A stretch of DNA of 64,000 nucleotides from Streptomyces sp. RKND-216. GTDB lineage: Bacteria; Actinomycetota; Actinomycetes; Streptomycetales; Streptomycetaceae. Positions 1 to 7,630 of the stretch are shown here, piece after piece (the first letter of the stretch is position 1; each line of letters opens with the position of its first letter). Location: positions 2,499,501-2,563,500 of the forward strand of contig NZ_SSBQ01000002.1 in NCBI RefSeq assembly GCF_004795255.1, read 5' to 3'. The translations under genes and the position numbers were made by a program. The notes under the pieces were generated by a model. That model did not search any database. It was given only the letters and a program-made list of their open reading frames with translations, and was not told the DNA's origin.

Positions 1-1535
1 CAGCCGCAGTTCGCGAGAGCGGAGGCCATGCGGTCCAGGGCGGCCTGCGCGCCGTAGCGGTCCTTCGTGCCCGTCGTCAGGAACGCGAAGGCCAGTAGCC
101 GTCCGTCCGCGTCCACCACTGTCCCGGCCAGGGTGTTCACCCCGGTCAGCGTCCCCGTCTTCGCCCGGACGACGCCGGCGCCGCGCGCGCCCTCGTAGCG
201 CCCGTGCAGCGTGCCCGTGAAGTGCGCCACGGGCAGGCCCGTGAGGGCGACGCGCAGCTCGGGCCGTCCGGGGTCGGCGGCGAGGGCGAGCAGCCCGGTG
301 AGGAGTTCGGCGGTCACCTTGCCCGTGCGGTCGAGGCCGCTGCCGTCCGCGAAGCGGGCGCCGCGCACCGGCAGGCCCAGGTCCAGCAACCGGGCGCGGA
401 CGGCCTCGCCAGCGCCGTCGAAGCTCGCCGGCTCGCCGACGGCGAGCGCGGTCTGCCGCGCCAGGGCCTCGGCGAGGTCGTTGTCGCTGTGGGTCAGGGT
501 CCGCTCCACCAGCCGGGCGACGGTCGCGGAGCGGTGCACGGCGATCCGTTCGGCGTCGTCCCCGGCGGTGACCTTCGAGGGCCGGCCGGAGACCGTGACG
601 CCGTGGTCGTCGAGGCGCTGTGCGAACGTGCGCGCGGCCTCGGCCGCGGGGTCGGCGGCGCGGGGGGCGGGGCCGTGGTCGCTGCCGTCGAGCCGCGCCT
701 CGTTCAGCATCAGCGGGCTGACCGGGGCCAGGTTGTCGTTCGGGCCGATGGGGTGCAGGCCGGGCCCGGAGTACCGCGAGACGTCGTAGCCCAGGCGGAC
801 GCCGGGGGTGTCGTCTGCCCGCTTCAGCGCCCGTGCGACGTCGGCGGCGAGGGCGTCGAGGTCCTTCCCGGTGAGCGTCGGGTCGCCGCCGCCGACGAGC
901 ACGATGCGCCCCTCGCCAGTCCGGACGACGGGCGTCTCGATGCGGTGGCCGGGACCGCGCGCGGAGAGCACCGCGACGGACGTGGCGATCTTGACGGTCG
1001 AGGCGGGCGTCACCGGGCGGGCCGCGTCCTCGCCGAAGAGCTGCTTGCCGGTGAGGGCGTCGACGACGGAGGCGGAGACGACCGGGCCGAGCGCCGGGTC
1101 GTCCAGCAGCGGCTCCAGGGTGTCGGCCAGCGCGGTCGCGGTGGGCGCGGGCGGCGGCGCGTCGTCGCCCGCCCCCTCGGCGCCGTCGGCAGGCGCGGCG
1201 CCGAGGGCTCGCAGCACCTCCGGTGCGCTCGGCGCGGGTTCGGGCAGGGCCGGGTCCCCGGCGGTGTGGTCCCTGCCACTGTCGTCCGGCCAGGTGCCTG
1301 CACGCGTCCGCTCGGCCGTACGCTGACCCGAGTCCCACGGTCCCGCCACGGCCACCGCCGTGAACGCGACCACGAGGCCGACCACGGCGGAGGTCACGGA
1401 CAGCCGCCAGGTCTGCCGCTGGTGCGGCGGAGCGGTCCGCCACCGCCGCCGGAGCGCCGCCGGGGCACCCCGCACGCTGCGGCGCGCGGAGCCGGCGACG
1501 GCCGCGGCACGTGCCCGGACCGTGTCGTCAGGCAT
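1..1535 (-). CDS. dacB: D-alanyl-D-alanine carboxypeptidase / PBP4-type (S13), partial at window edge
   Basis: Peptidoglycan D,D-carboxypeptidase/endopeptidase acting outside the membrane. Reading from ATG at 1535, an Arg-rich cytoplasmic N-terminus of about 43 residues precedes one hydrophobic segment (about 44-62), a Pro/Ala-rich linker, then the serine-protease-like domain. The catalytic SxxK motif is visible as STVK in the context PASTVKIATS (codons near 995-965). About 511 codons lie in the window and the frame ends in ALANCG at the edge, so only a few residues, perhaps just the stop, are missing; the length fits family S13. It is divergent from ppa with 86 bp between starts, and GAAAGGGG lies upstream as ribosome binding site. 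Family assignment is solid; the exact C-terminus is not seen. Confidence 0.87.
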   Translation of the reverse strand, partial: MPDDTVRARAAAVAGSARRSVRGAPAALRRRWRTAPPHQRQTWRLSVTSAVVGLVVAFTAVAVAGPWDSGQRTAERTRAGTWPDDSGRDHTAGDPALPEPAPSAPEVLRALGAAPADGAEGAGDDAPPPAPTATALADTLEPLLDDPALGPVVSASVVDALTGKQLFGEDAARPVTPASTVKIATSVAVLSARGPGHRIETPVVRTGEGRIVLVGGGDPTLTGKDLDALAADVARALKRADDTPGVRLGYDVSRYSGPGLHPIGPNDNLAPVSPLMLNEARLDGSDHGPAPRAADPAAEAARTFAQRLDDHGVTVSGRPSKVTAGDDAERIAVHRSATVARLVERTLTHSDNDLAEALARQTALAVGEPASFDGAGEAVRARLLDLGLPVRGARFADGSGLDRTGKVTAELLTGLLALAADPGRPELRVALTGLPVAHFTGTLHGRYEGARGAGVVRAKTGTLTGVNTLAGTVVDADGRLLAFAFLTTGTKDRYGAQAALDRMASALANCG

Positions 1536-1621
1536 CGGAAGACCAGCCCCTTTCGCGAGCACGAACCTGCGTGAGGGACACTTAATCACCAGAACATGTG
1601 TTGATCACGGAGGAGCCTCCC

Positions 1622-2113
1622 TTGGAGTTCGACGTCGTCATCGAGATCCCGAAGGGTTCGCGGAACAAGTACGAGGTGGACCACGAGACCGGTCGCATCC
1701 GGCTGGACCGTCACCTTTTCACTTCGACCGTGTACCCGGCCGACTACGGCTTCGTCGACCACACCCTCGGGGAGGACGGCGACCCGCTCGACGCGCTGGT
1801 GCTGCTCGACGAGCCCACGTTCCCGGGGTGTCTCATCAAGTGCCGCGCCATCGGCATGTTCCGCATGACGGACGAGGCGGGCGGCGACGACAAGCTGCTC
1901 TGCGTGCCGGCGTCCGACCCGCGGATGGAGCACCTGCGCGACATCCACCACGTGAGCGAGTTCGACCGGCTGGAGATCCAGCACTTCTTCGAGGTCTACA
2001 AGGACCTGGAGCCCGGCAAGTCGGTCGAGGGCGCCGACTGGGTCGGCCGTTCGGAGGCGGAGGCGGAGGTCGAGGCCTCGGTCAAGCGGCTCGAGGCGCG
2101 GGGCGGCCACTGA
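1622..2113 (+). CDS. ppa: inorganic pyrophosphatase, soluble family I
   Basis: Cytoplasmic hydrolysis of PPi to 2 Pi, which pulls biosynthetic reactions forward. The 163-residue protein starts [17 protein letters not shown] and carries the family signature [10 protein letters not shown] (metal-binding aspartates) and YPADYGFV. I choose TTG at 1622 rather than the GTG at 1598: it is preceded by GGAGGAG with good spacing, and known actinobacterial Ppa proteins begin MEFDV. Length is typical of bacterial family I enzymes. It stands alone, divergent from dacB, and ends at a strong hairpin shared with the convergent lipid-kinase gene. The window also has the membrane pyrophosphatase hppA (54732-57131), so both PPi-splitting routes are present. 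Confidence 0.95.
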   Translation: MEFDVVIEIPKGSRNKYEVDHETGRIRLDRHLFTSTVYPADYGFVDHTLGEDGDPLDALVLLDEPTFPGCLIKCRAIGMFRMTDEAGGDDKLLCVPASDPRMEHLRDIHHVSEFDRLEIQHFFEVYKDLEPGKSVEGADWVGRSEAEAEVEASVKRLEARGGH

Positions 2114-2125
2114 GTCTCCCGCGGA

Positions 2126-2150
2126 GGTCCGGCCGACGCTCGGCCGGACC
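2126..2150. terminator. hairpin between ppa and the lipid kinase
   Basis: Perfect 11-bp stem GGTCCGGCCGA (2126-2136) with its complement (2140-2150) and a 3-nt loop, 12 bases after the ppa stop. There is no U-tract, as usual for Streptomyces terminators. It probably acts on ppa. Confidence 0.7.
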
Positions 2151-2156
2151 TTCCCG

Positions 2157-2210
2157 TGCGTGAGGGGCCGGGCGGGCCGGCGGATGTCGACCCGCCCGGC
2201 CCCTCACGCA
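2157..2210. terminator. second, 20-bp hairpin; bidirectional terminator
   Basis: Perfect 20-bp stem (2157-2176 pairing with 2191-2210) around a 14-nt loop, placed directly between the convergent ends of ppa and the lipid-kinase gene. Being symmetric it can stop both transcripts. Confidence 0.75.
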
Positions 2211-2224
2211 TGCGCGTCGCGACG

Positions 2225-3175
2225 TCAGCGCGGCGGGACCAGGACGCGCACCGCGGCGGAGACGGCCTCGGCCTCCAGGGGGAGGGCCCCCACCGGCTCG
2301 CCGTCCGCGTAGGCCCGCATGTCCGCCGTCTCCACCCGCACCCGCCGCCCGGTGAACGTCCGCACCCCCGGGTGGCTCGTGTGGGTGCCGCGGTAGACCC
2401 GCGGGAACACCCGCAGCAGCTCGGCCCGCCCCACCGCCGGGACCACGGTGACCGCGAAGCGCCCGTCGTCCGGGGCGGCGTGCGGGCAGATGCGCATGCC
2501 GCCGCCGTACGTCGTGGTGTTGCCGACGGCGATCAGCGTGGCCTCCAGCTCGTGCCGTGCGCCGTCCACGTCGAGGACGAACGGCAGGGGCCGCAGCAGG
2601 CCCAGTTCGGCGACCATGGCGAGGTTGTAGCGCATCCGGCCGCGCGGGCGCCGCATCCGGTTGGCCCGGTCGGTGACGAGTGCGTCGAATCCGCTGGTCA
2701 GCACGGTGCCGAACCAGCGCGGCGGGGCGCCGTCGCCGGTGACGCGGCCCAGGTCGAGAGTGCGTTCCTCGCCGTCCAGCACCAGGTCGGCGGCAGCCTC
2801 CGCATCCCGTCGGGGGATGCCCAGCACCCGCGCGAAGTCGTTCCCGGTGCCGGCCGGCACCACGGCCAGGGCGGGCGTCCCCGCCGTAGCAGGCGTCCCG
2901 TGGCCGGGAGCGCCGCCTGCGGCAGCGAGGGCCTGGAGGGCCAGGTGGACCATGCCGTCTCCGCCGACGACGGCGAGCACGTCCACGCCGTCCGCGACGC
3001 AGCGGCGCGCCTGGTCCCGGGCGGCGCCGACGTCCTGCGCGGCGATCAGTTCGACCTCGGCGCCGCGGGCGAGGAGCCGCCGGGCGGCCGTCGCCGCCAG
3101 GTCCGTGCCGCGGCTGCCGCCCGCCGCGGGGTTGACCAGCATCGCGACCCGGCGCCGCGCGCCCGTGGCGCTCAC
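2225..3175 (-). CDS. diacylglycerol/lipid kinase family protein
   Basis: A DAGK-catalytic-domain protein of 316 residues, expected to phosphorylate a lipid such as diacylglycerol with ATP at the membrane surface. N-terminal MLVNPAAGGSRG is the nucleotide-binding start of the family; VVGGDGMVH (the GGDG motif) and PAGTGNDFARVLG are the hallmark ATP-site motifs. No signal peptide or membrane span is seen. Its ATG (3175) overlaps the stop of the upstream flavoprotein gene by 4 bp, so the two are translationally coupled. The same pairing (flavoprotein plus DAGK, divergent from TetR plus GlpD) is known to me from M. tuberculosis Rv2249c-Rv2252, which supports a common glycerolipid function. The true substrate cannot be told from sequence. 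Confidence 0.88.
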   Translation of the reverse strand: MSATGARRRVAMLVNPAAGGSRGTDLAATAARRLLARGAEVELIAAQDVGAARDQARRCVADGVDVLAVVGGDGMVHLALQALAAAGGAPGHGTPATAGTPALAVVPAGTGNDFARVLGIPRRDAEAAADLVLDGEERTLDLGRVTGDGAPPRWFGTVLTSGFDALVTDRANRMRRPRGRMRYNLAMVAELGLLRPLPFVLDVDGARHELEATLIAVGNTTTYGGGMRICPHAAPDDGRFAVTVVPAVGRAELLRVFPRVYRGTHTSHPGVRTFTGRRVRVETADMRAYADGEPVGALPLEAEAVSAAVRVLVPPR

Positions 3176-4821
3176 GCGTCGCCTGCCGGGGCCTCGGCGA
3201 CGGCGGCGGCCGTCGGGGCGGGCGGCGGGATGAGCTTGCCCGGGTTGAGGACACCCGCCGGGTCGAGGGTGCGCTTGACCGCGCGCAACACCTCCACTCC
3301 CAGGTCACCGATCTCGTCGGCCATCCAGGGCAGGTGGTCGGCTCCCACGGCGTGGTGGTGGGTGATGGTGCCGCCGCGCCCGGCGATGGCGTCGCCGGCC
3401 GCCCTCTTCGCGCGCTCCCAGCGGCCGGCGGGGTCGTCGCCCCCGGCCGCGGCCACCGTGAAGTAGAGCGAGGCGCCCTCCGGGTAGACGTGCGAGATGT
3501 GGCAGTTGACCACCGGGGGCGTGCCGTCCACGGCGAGCGCGCCGGCCAGGGCCTCGGTGACCGCCTCGCGCAGGTCCGGCAGCCGGTTCCAGGTGGTGGC
3601 CGTCTCCAGGGTCTCGGCGAGCACGCCCGCGCCGAGCAGCCCGTCACGCAGGTACGGGCCGGCGTAGCGGCTGTGCCGCCACTGCGCGACGGGCTCCTCC
3701 CCCATGCAGGTGCCACCCGCGGCCTCCAGCGCCGCGGCGGTCTCCGCGCGGCGGGCGGCGACCTGGTCGGCGGTGCCCTCGTGGGCGACGACGGCGAGGC
3801 AGCCGCCGGTCGCCTGTCCGCCCGAAAGGGCCGCGTTGACGAAGGTCTCGGTCTCGTCGGAGAGCCGGACCAGGGTGGGCGGCACCCCGCCCTGGGCGAG
3901 GGCGCGCAGGGCGGCCGTTCCGGTGGCGAAGTCGGGGAAGGTCCAGGCCTCGTCACGCTGGGCCTCGGGCAGCGGCCGCACCCGTACGGTCACCTCGGTG
4001 ATCACCCCGAACGCGCCCTCGGAGCCGAGGAGGAGCTGCTTCAGATCCGGTCCGGCGGCGGAGCCGGGCGAGCGGCCGAGGTCGAGGGTGCCGCGCGGAG
4101 TGGCGGCGCGCAGGTGCAGCACCATGGCGTCGAACCGGCCGTACCCGGCCGAGGACTGGCCGGAGGAGCGGGTGGCGGCGTAGCCGCCGATGGTCGCGTA
4201 CTCGTAGCTCTGCGGCTGGTGACCGAGCGTCAGGCCGTGCGCGGCGAGGAGTTCTTCCGCCTCCGGGGTCCGCAGGCCGGGCTGGAGCGTGGCGGTGCGG
4301 GAGACCGGGTCGACGGCGAGCAGCGCCTTCATCCGGCCGAGGTCGAGGGATATCACCGCCTCGAAGCCGGGGTGCAGCGGTTCCACGCCGCCGACCACGC
4401 TGGTGCCGCCGCCGAACGGCACGACGGCGACACGGTGTTCGGCGCAGGCCCGGAGCACGTCGAGCACCTGCGCGTGCGAGGCGGGCCGGACGACGGCGTC
4501 GGGGGCGTCCGCGACGTCGCCGGCCCGGCGGCGCAGCAGGTCGGGTGTGCTCTTCCCACCGGTGCGCCGGACGCGGGCGGCGTCGGAGAGGTCCACGTGA
4601 TCCGGGCCGACGACGGCGGCCAGGGCGTCGCGCGCGGCGGCGGGCAGGACAGAGGGCGGGACGGCGAGGGCGGACTCCTCGACGGCGGAGGCGTCGCGCA
4701 GGGCGACACCGAGGACGGACGCGACCAGGCCGCGTACGGACTCGGGGAGGGCGGAGGCGCGGTCGGGGTCGCCCCAGGCGTTCCAGGACATCTCGCCGAC
4801 CGGGGTGCTGGGAGTCGTCAT
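3172..4821 (-). CDS. FAD-binding oxidase, alkyl-dihydroxyacetone-phosphate synthase-like
   Basis: A 549-residue flavoprotein of the VAO/PCMH fold. The FAD-binding half holds VVPFGGGTSVVGG and GQSSAGYGRFD; the C-terminal cap holds the HHH motif (THHHAVG) and the typical ending LDPAGVLNPGKL. The HHH motif and the N-terminal domain order are those of alkyl-DHAP synthase, which swaps the acyl group of acyl-DHAP for a fatty alcohol in ether-lipid synthesis, but many bacterial members have unknown substrates. Start ATG at 4821 lies only 20 bp from the TetR start on the other strand; a -10-like TAAGAC ends 8 nt upstream, so the mRNA is probably leaderless. Coupled to the lipid kinase downstream. Alternative: a D-lactate/glycolate-type dehydrogenase. 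Confidence 0.85.
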   Translation of the reverse strand: MTTPSTPVGEMSWNAWGDPDRASALPESVRGLVASVLGVALRDASAVEESALAVPPSVLPAAARDALAAVVGPDHVDLSDAARVRRTGGKSTPDLLRRRAGDVADAPDAVVRPASHAQVLDVLRACAEHRVAVVPFGGGTSVVGGVEPLHPGFEAVISLDLGRMKALLAVDPVSRTATLQPGLRTPEAEELLAAHGLTLGHQPQSYEYATIGGYAATRSSGQSSAGYGRFDAMVLHLRAATPRGTLDLGRSPGSAAGPDLKQLLLGSEGAFGVITEVTVRVRPLPEAQRDEAWTFPDFATGTAALRALAQGGVPPTLVRLSDETETFVNAALSGGQATGGCLAVVAHEGTADQVAARRAETAAALEAAGGTCMGEEPVAQWRHSRYAGPYLRDGLLGAGVLAETLETATTWNRLPDLREAVTEALAGALAVDGTPPVVNCHISHVYPEGASLYFTVAAAGGDDPAGRWERAKRAAGDAIAGRGGTITHHHAVGADHLPWMADEIGDLGVEVLRAVKRTLDPAGVLNPGKLIPPPAPTAAAVAEAPAGDA

Positions 4822-4841
4822 GCGTTACAGTCTTACATGTG
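4822..4841. promoter_or_regulatory. 20-bp bidirectional leaderless promoter, likely TetR operator
   Basis: The whole space between two divergent start codons is 20 bp. On the plus strand TACAGT (4826-4831) is a good -10 hexamer, 7-10 nt ahead of the GTG/ATG at 4839/4842. On the minus strand TAAGAC (4835-4830) sits 8 nt ahead of the ATG at 4821. The two -10 boxes overlap, so both transcripts should be leaderless and mutually exclusive. The 6-bp palindrome ACATGT (4835-4840) may be part of the TetR operator. Confidence 0.6.
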
Positions 4842-5465
4842 ATGTCAATCAGCAACGAGGACGAGAACGACACTCCGCAGGACCCGGTGGCCGGTTCGCT
4901 GCTGGACGCCGCGTACGACTGCATCGCCGCGTTCGGACTGCGCCGGATCACCCTCACCGACGTGGCGCGGCAGGCGGGCGTCAGCCGCCCGACCGTCTAC
5001 CGGCGCTGGCGGGACGTCAACACGCTCGTCGCCGACCTGCTCACCCGCGAGATGCATGCGGCGCTGGTGACCGCCGCGCAGCAGGCCGGCCCTGCCGAAG
5101 GGCCCGGCGGCGTCCGCGAGCGGCTGGTGCGCGAGGCGTCCGAGCTGCTGCGGGCGCTGCGCGAACACCCGCTGCTGACGCGGATCCTGGAGACCGAGCC
5201 CGAGGCGCTGGTCACATACACCTTCCAGCGGCTGGGCTCCAGCCAGCGCGGCGCGCTGGAACTGCTCCAGCCGCAGATCACCGCCGGCCAGGCCGACGGC
5301 ACCGTCCGCGCCGGCGACCCGGACGCGCTCGCCCGCATGGTCATGCTCCAGGTCCAGACAACCGCCCTGTCCTGGCGGCTCGTCGACGACGTGCTGCCGC
5401 TGGACCGGCTCACCGAGGAACTGCGCCGCCTGCTGGATTCCTACCTGCGCCCCGAGGAGGCCTGA
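4842..5465 (+). CDS. TetR/AcrR family transcriptional regulator
   Basis: 207-residue repressor. The N-terminal helix-turn-helix is clear: LDAAYDCIAAFGLRRITLTD followed by VARQAGVSRPTVYRRW (about residues 38-55). The helical ligand-binding half shows no family-specific motif. I take ATG at 4842; GTG at 4839 is the in-frame alternative directly before it. Transcription is probably leaderless from the overlapping divergent promoter, which makes autoregulation and control of the flavoprotein/lipid-kinase genes likely. It is followed after 5 bp by the GlpD-like gene, whose ribosome site (GAGGAGG) lies inside the end of this gene. The ligand is unknown; a fatty-acyl or glycerolipid signal is a guess from context. 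Confidence 0.9.
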   Translation: MSISNEDENDTPQDPVAGSLLDAAYDCIAAFGLRRITLTDVARQAGVSRPTVYRRWRDVNTLVADLLTREMHAALVTAAQQAGPAEGPGGVRERLVREASELLRALREHPLLTRILETEPEALVTYTFQRLGSSQRGALELLQPQITAGQADGTVRAGDPDALARMVMLQVQTTALSWRLVDDVLPLDRLTEELRRLLDSYLRPEEA

Positions 5466-5470
5466 GCGCC

Positions 5471-7117
5471 ATGCCCCCAGCTCCTTCCGCCGCCCCGACC
5501 CCCACTCCCACACCGGCCGCGGCCGCCGCTGCCGCCGCGCGCGGCGCGGCCCGCGAGGCCGCCGCGCTGAACGCCGCCCGCCGCTCCCGCGAACTGGAAC
5601 GCCTCGCCGACCGTCCCGAGGTGGACCTGCTGGTGGTCGGCGGCGGGGTGACCGGCACGGGCATCGCTCTGGACGCCGCCGCGCGCGGACTGCGCACGGT
5701 GCTGGTGGAACGGCACGACCTCGCCTTCGGCACCAGCCGCTGGAGCTCGAAGCTGGTGCACGGCGGGCTGCGCTACCTCGCCAAGGGCCGGGTGGGCATC
5801 GCGTACGAGAGCGCGCGCGAGCGGCACGTGCTGATCTCCCGCACGGCTCCGCACCTGGTGCGGGCGCTGCCGATGCTGCTGCCGCTGCACGAGAGCGTGG
5901 GCCCGGCGCAGGCCGCGTTGACCCGGGCCGGCTTCGTGCTCGGCGACGCGCTGCGCGTCGCCGCCGGTACGCGGCGCGGTGTGCTGCCCCGCGCGCGCCG
6001 CGTCTCGCGCGAACGGGTGCTCGACCTCGCCCCGTCGGTCCGGGCCCACGGGCTGCGGGGCGGCCAGCTCGCCTACGACGGCCAACTGGTCGACGACGCC
6101 CGGCTGGTGGTCGGCCTGGCGCGTACGGCCGCCCGGGAGGGCGCGGCGGTGCTGACCCGCTGTGCGGCGGAGGAGCTGCACGGCCGGGGTGCGGTGCTCC
6201 GCGACGAACTCACGGGCGAGCGGCTGGAGATCCGCGCGCGTGCGGTCGTGAACGCGGCCGGGGTGTGGGCGGACCGGCTGGTGCCGGGCGTACGGCTGCG
6301 TCCGAGTCGGGGCAGCCACCTGGTGCTGTCCGGCGAGCGGTTCGGCGGCCTGCGCACGGCGCTGACCATCCCGGTGGCCGGGGCGCTCAGCCGGTTCGTC
6401 ATGGTGCTGCCGCAGGAGGGCGGTGACCGGGTGTACGTCGGCCTCACCGACGAGCCACTGGACGGTCCGGTGCCCGACGTGCCCACCGTCCCGCAGAGCG
6501 ATGTCGACTTCCTCCTGGACGTCGTGGGCGATGCCCTGGACACACGTCTGACCAGGGAGGACGTGCTCGGCTCGTACGCGGGACTGCGACCGCTGCTGGA
6601 GTCCGGCGACGGCACCGGATCGAGTGCCGACCTGTCCCGGCGGCACGCGGTGCTCACCTCGCCGGACGGCGTGGTCACCGTCGTCGGCGGCAAGCTGACG
6701 ACCTACCGGCGGATGGCCCAGGACGCGGTGGACGCAGCGGTGGCGGGCGGCGGACTCGCCGCCGGACAGTGCCGCACGGGCCGGCTGCCACTGGTCGGCG
6801 CGGGGTCGGCGGCGGCGCTGTCGCGGGTGCCCGCGCCCGCGCGGCTCGTCGCGCGGTACGGGACGGAGGCTCCCGAGGTGCTCGGCTGCGGGGCGGCGAC
6901 GGAGGTCGCCGCGGGCGTGACCGAGGCCGAGTTGGCCTGGGCCGTACGGTGCGAGGGAGCGCTGGACGAGGGCGACATGCTCGACCGCCGTACGCGCGTC
7001 GGGCTGGTTCCCGCGGACCGCGAGCGCGCCCTTCCCGCGGCGCGGGCCGCGCTCGCCGCGGCCTCGCGCACGACGTCGTCGCCGGTGTCGCCCGCGGGTC
7101 CGCCCCGGAACGGGTGA
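5471..7117 (+). CDS. glpD: glycerol-3-phosphate dehydrogenase/oxidase, FAD-dependent (GlpD-like)
   Basis: 548-residue flavoenzyme expected to oxidise sn-glycerol-3-phosphate to DHAP and pass electrons to quinone. After an Ala-rich N-terminal 50 residues comes the dinucleotide-binding LLVVGGGVTGTGIALDAAARG (split here around the GxGxxG), then GTSRWSSKLVHGGLRYL, the GlpD family signature, and the C-terminal GGKLTTYR motif. It is cotranscribed with the TetR gene (5-bp gap). DHAP is also the backbone used by alkyl-DHAP synthase, so this enzyme and the divergent flavoprotein plausibly act on the same pool. Ends in a strong 16-bp hairpin. It could be a paralogue (GlpD1 type) with a role in lipid rather than glycerol catabolism. 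Confidence 0.9.
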   Translation: MPPAPSAAPTPTPTPAAAAAAAARGAAREAAALNAARRSRELERLADRPEVDLLVVGGGVTGTGIALDAAARGLRTVLVERHDLAFGTSRWSSKLVHGGLRYLAKGRVGIAYESARERHVLISRTAPHLVRALPMLLPLHESVGPAQAALTRAGFVLGDALRVAAGTRRGVLPRARRVSRERVLDLAPSVRAHGLRGGQLAYDGQLVDDARLVVGLARTAAREGAAVLTRCAAEELHGRGAVLRDELTGERLEIRARAVVNAAGVWADRLVPGVRLRPSRGSHLVLSGERFGGLRTALTIPVAGALSRFVMVLPQEGGDRVYVGLTDEPLDGPVPDVPTVPQSDVDFLLDVVGDALDTRLTREDVLGSYAGLRPLLESGDGTGSSADLSRRHAVLTSPDGVVTVVGGKLTTYRRMAQDAVDAAVAGGGLAAGQCRTGRLPLVGAGSAAALSRVPAPARLVARYGTEAPEVLGCGAATEVAAGVTEAELAWAVRCEGALDEGDMLDRRTRVGLVPADRERALPAARAALAAASRTTSSPVSPAGPPRNG

Positions 7118-7168
7118 GCGCTCCGGTACCGGCACCCCACGAGGCGGGGCCGCCGGTACCGGAGCGCT
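7117..7168. terminator. 16-bp perfect hairpin, bidirectional
   Basis: Stem AGCGCTCCGGTACCGG (7117-7132) pairs exactly with 7153-7168. The first base is the last base of the glpD stop codon. It sits between the convergent glpD and small secreted-protein genes and can serve both. Confidence 0.75.
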
Positions 7169-7190
7169 TCCGTCCGGGCCGCGGACGAGG

Positions 7191-7469
7191 TCAGTCGACC
7201 TCGTTGCCCTGGGCGATCTCGCACTCGACCTCGACGGAGCGGTCGGAGACCGCCTCGCCCTCGCCCTCGCCGAACACGCCGATGCCCAGGCCGAGGTTGA
7301 TGTCCCCTATGAGGGACTGCGATGCCTGCTTGACCGACTGCTTGCAGACGGCGCCGTTCTCCTGCTCGAACTCGACGGCCGGGCCACCCGCGACGGCGGT
7401 ACCGGCACCGGCGGTACCGAGGGCGGCGACGAGGGCGGCGACGGCAGCCGCGGAGCGGAACTTACGCAT
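7191..7469 (-). CDS. small secreted protein, unknown function
   Basis: 92 residues with a clear Sec signal peptide: MRKFRS, a 20-residue Ala/Val-rich core and a likely cleavage after AVAGG or AVA (about residue 27-29). The mature part (about 64 residues) is acidic, has exactly two cysteines (42 and 83), suggesting one disulphide, and a Gly-rich middle. I do not recognise a family; it is not a chaplin or rodlin by motif. ATG at 7469 follows GAGGAG at 8-nt spacing. The gene is monocistronic, 160 bp downstream of the GAF-PP2C gene, and ends at the hairpin shared with glpD. Good codon usage and signal peptide make it a real gene. Confidence 0.8.
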   Translation of the reverse strand: MRKFRSAAAVAALVAALGTAGAGTAVAGGPAVEFEQENGAVCKQSVKQASQSLIGDINLGLGIGVFGEGEGEAVSDRSVEVECEIAQGNEVD

Positions 7470-7630
7470 GGTTTCTCCTCTATTCCTCAGAGAATCGCCA
7501 CGAGCCGTGAGCTCGTGATCCGACAAGATGAGAATCGGCGCGAAAACCAGGCTTCTTGAGCCTTCGCGCGCCCTACCACCCGACCGGCCCGCGACACACC
7601 GGACCCGGTTGCTTGACCACGGAGAAACGG

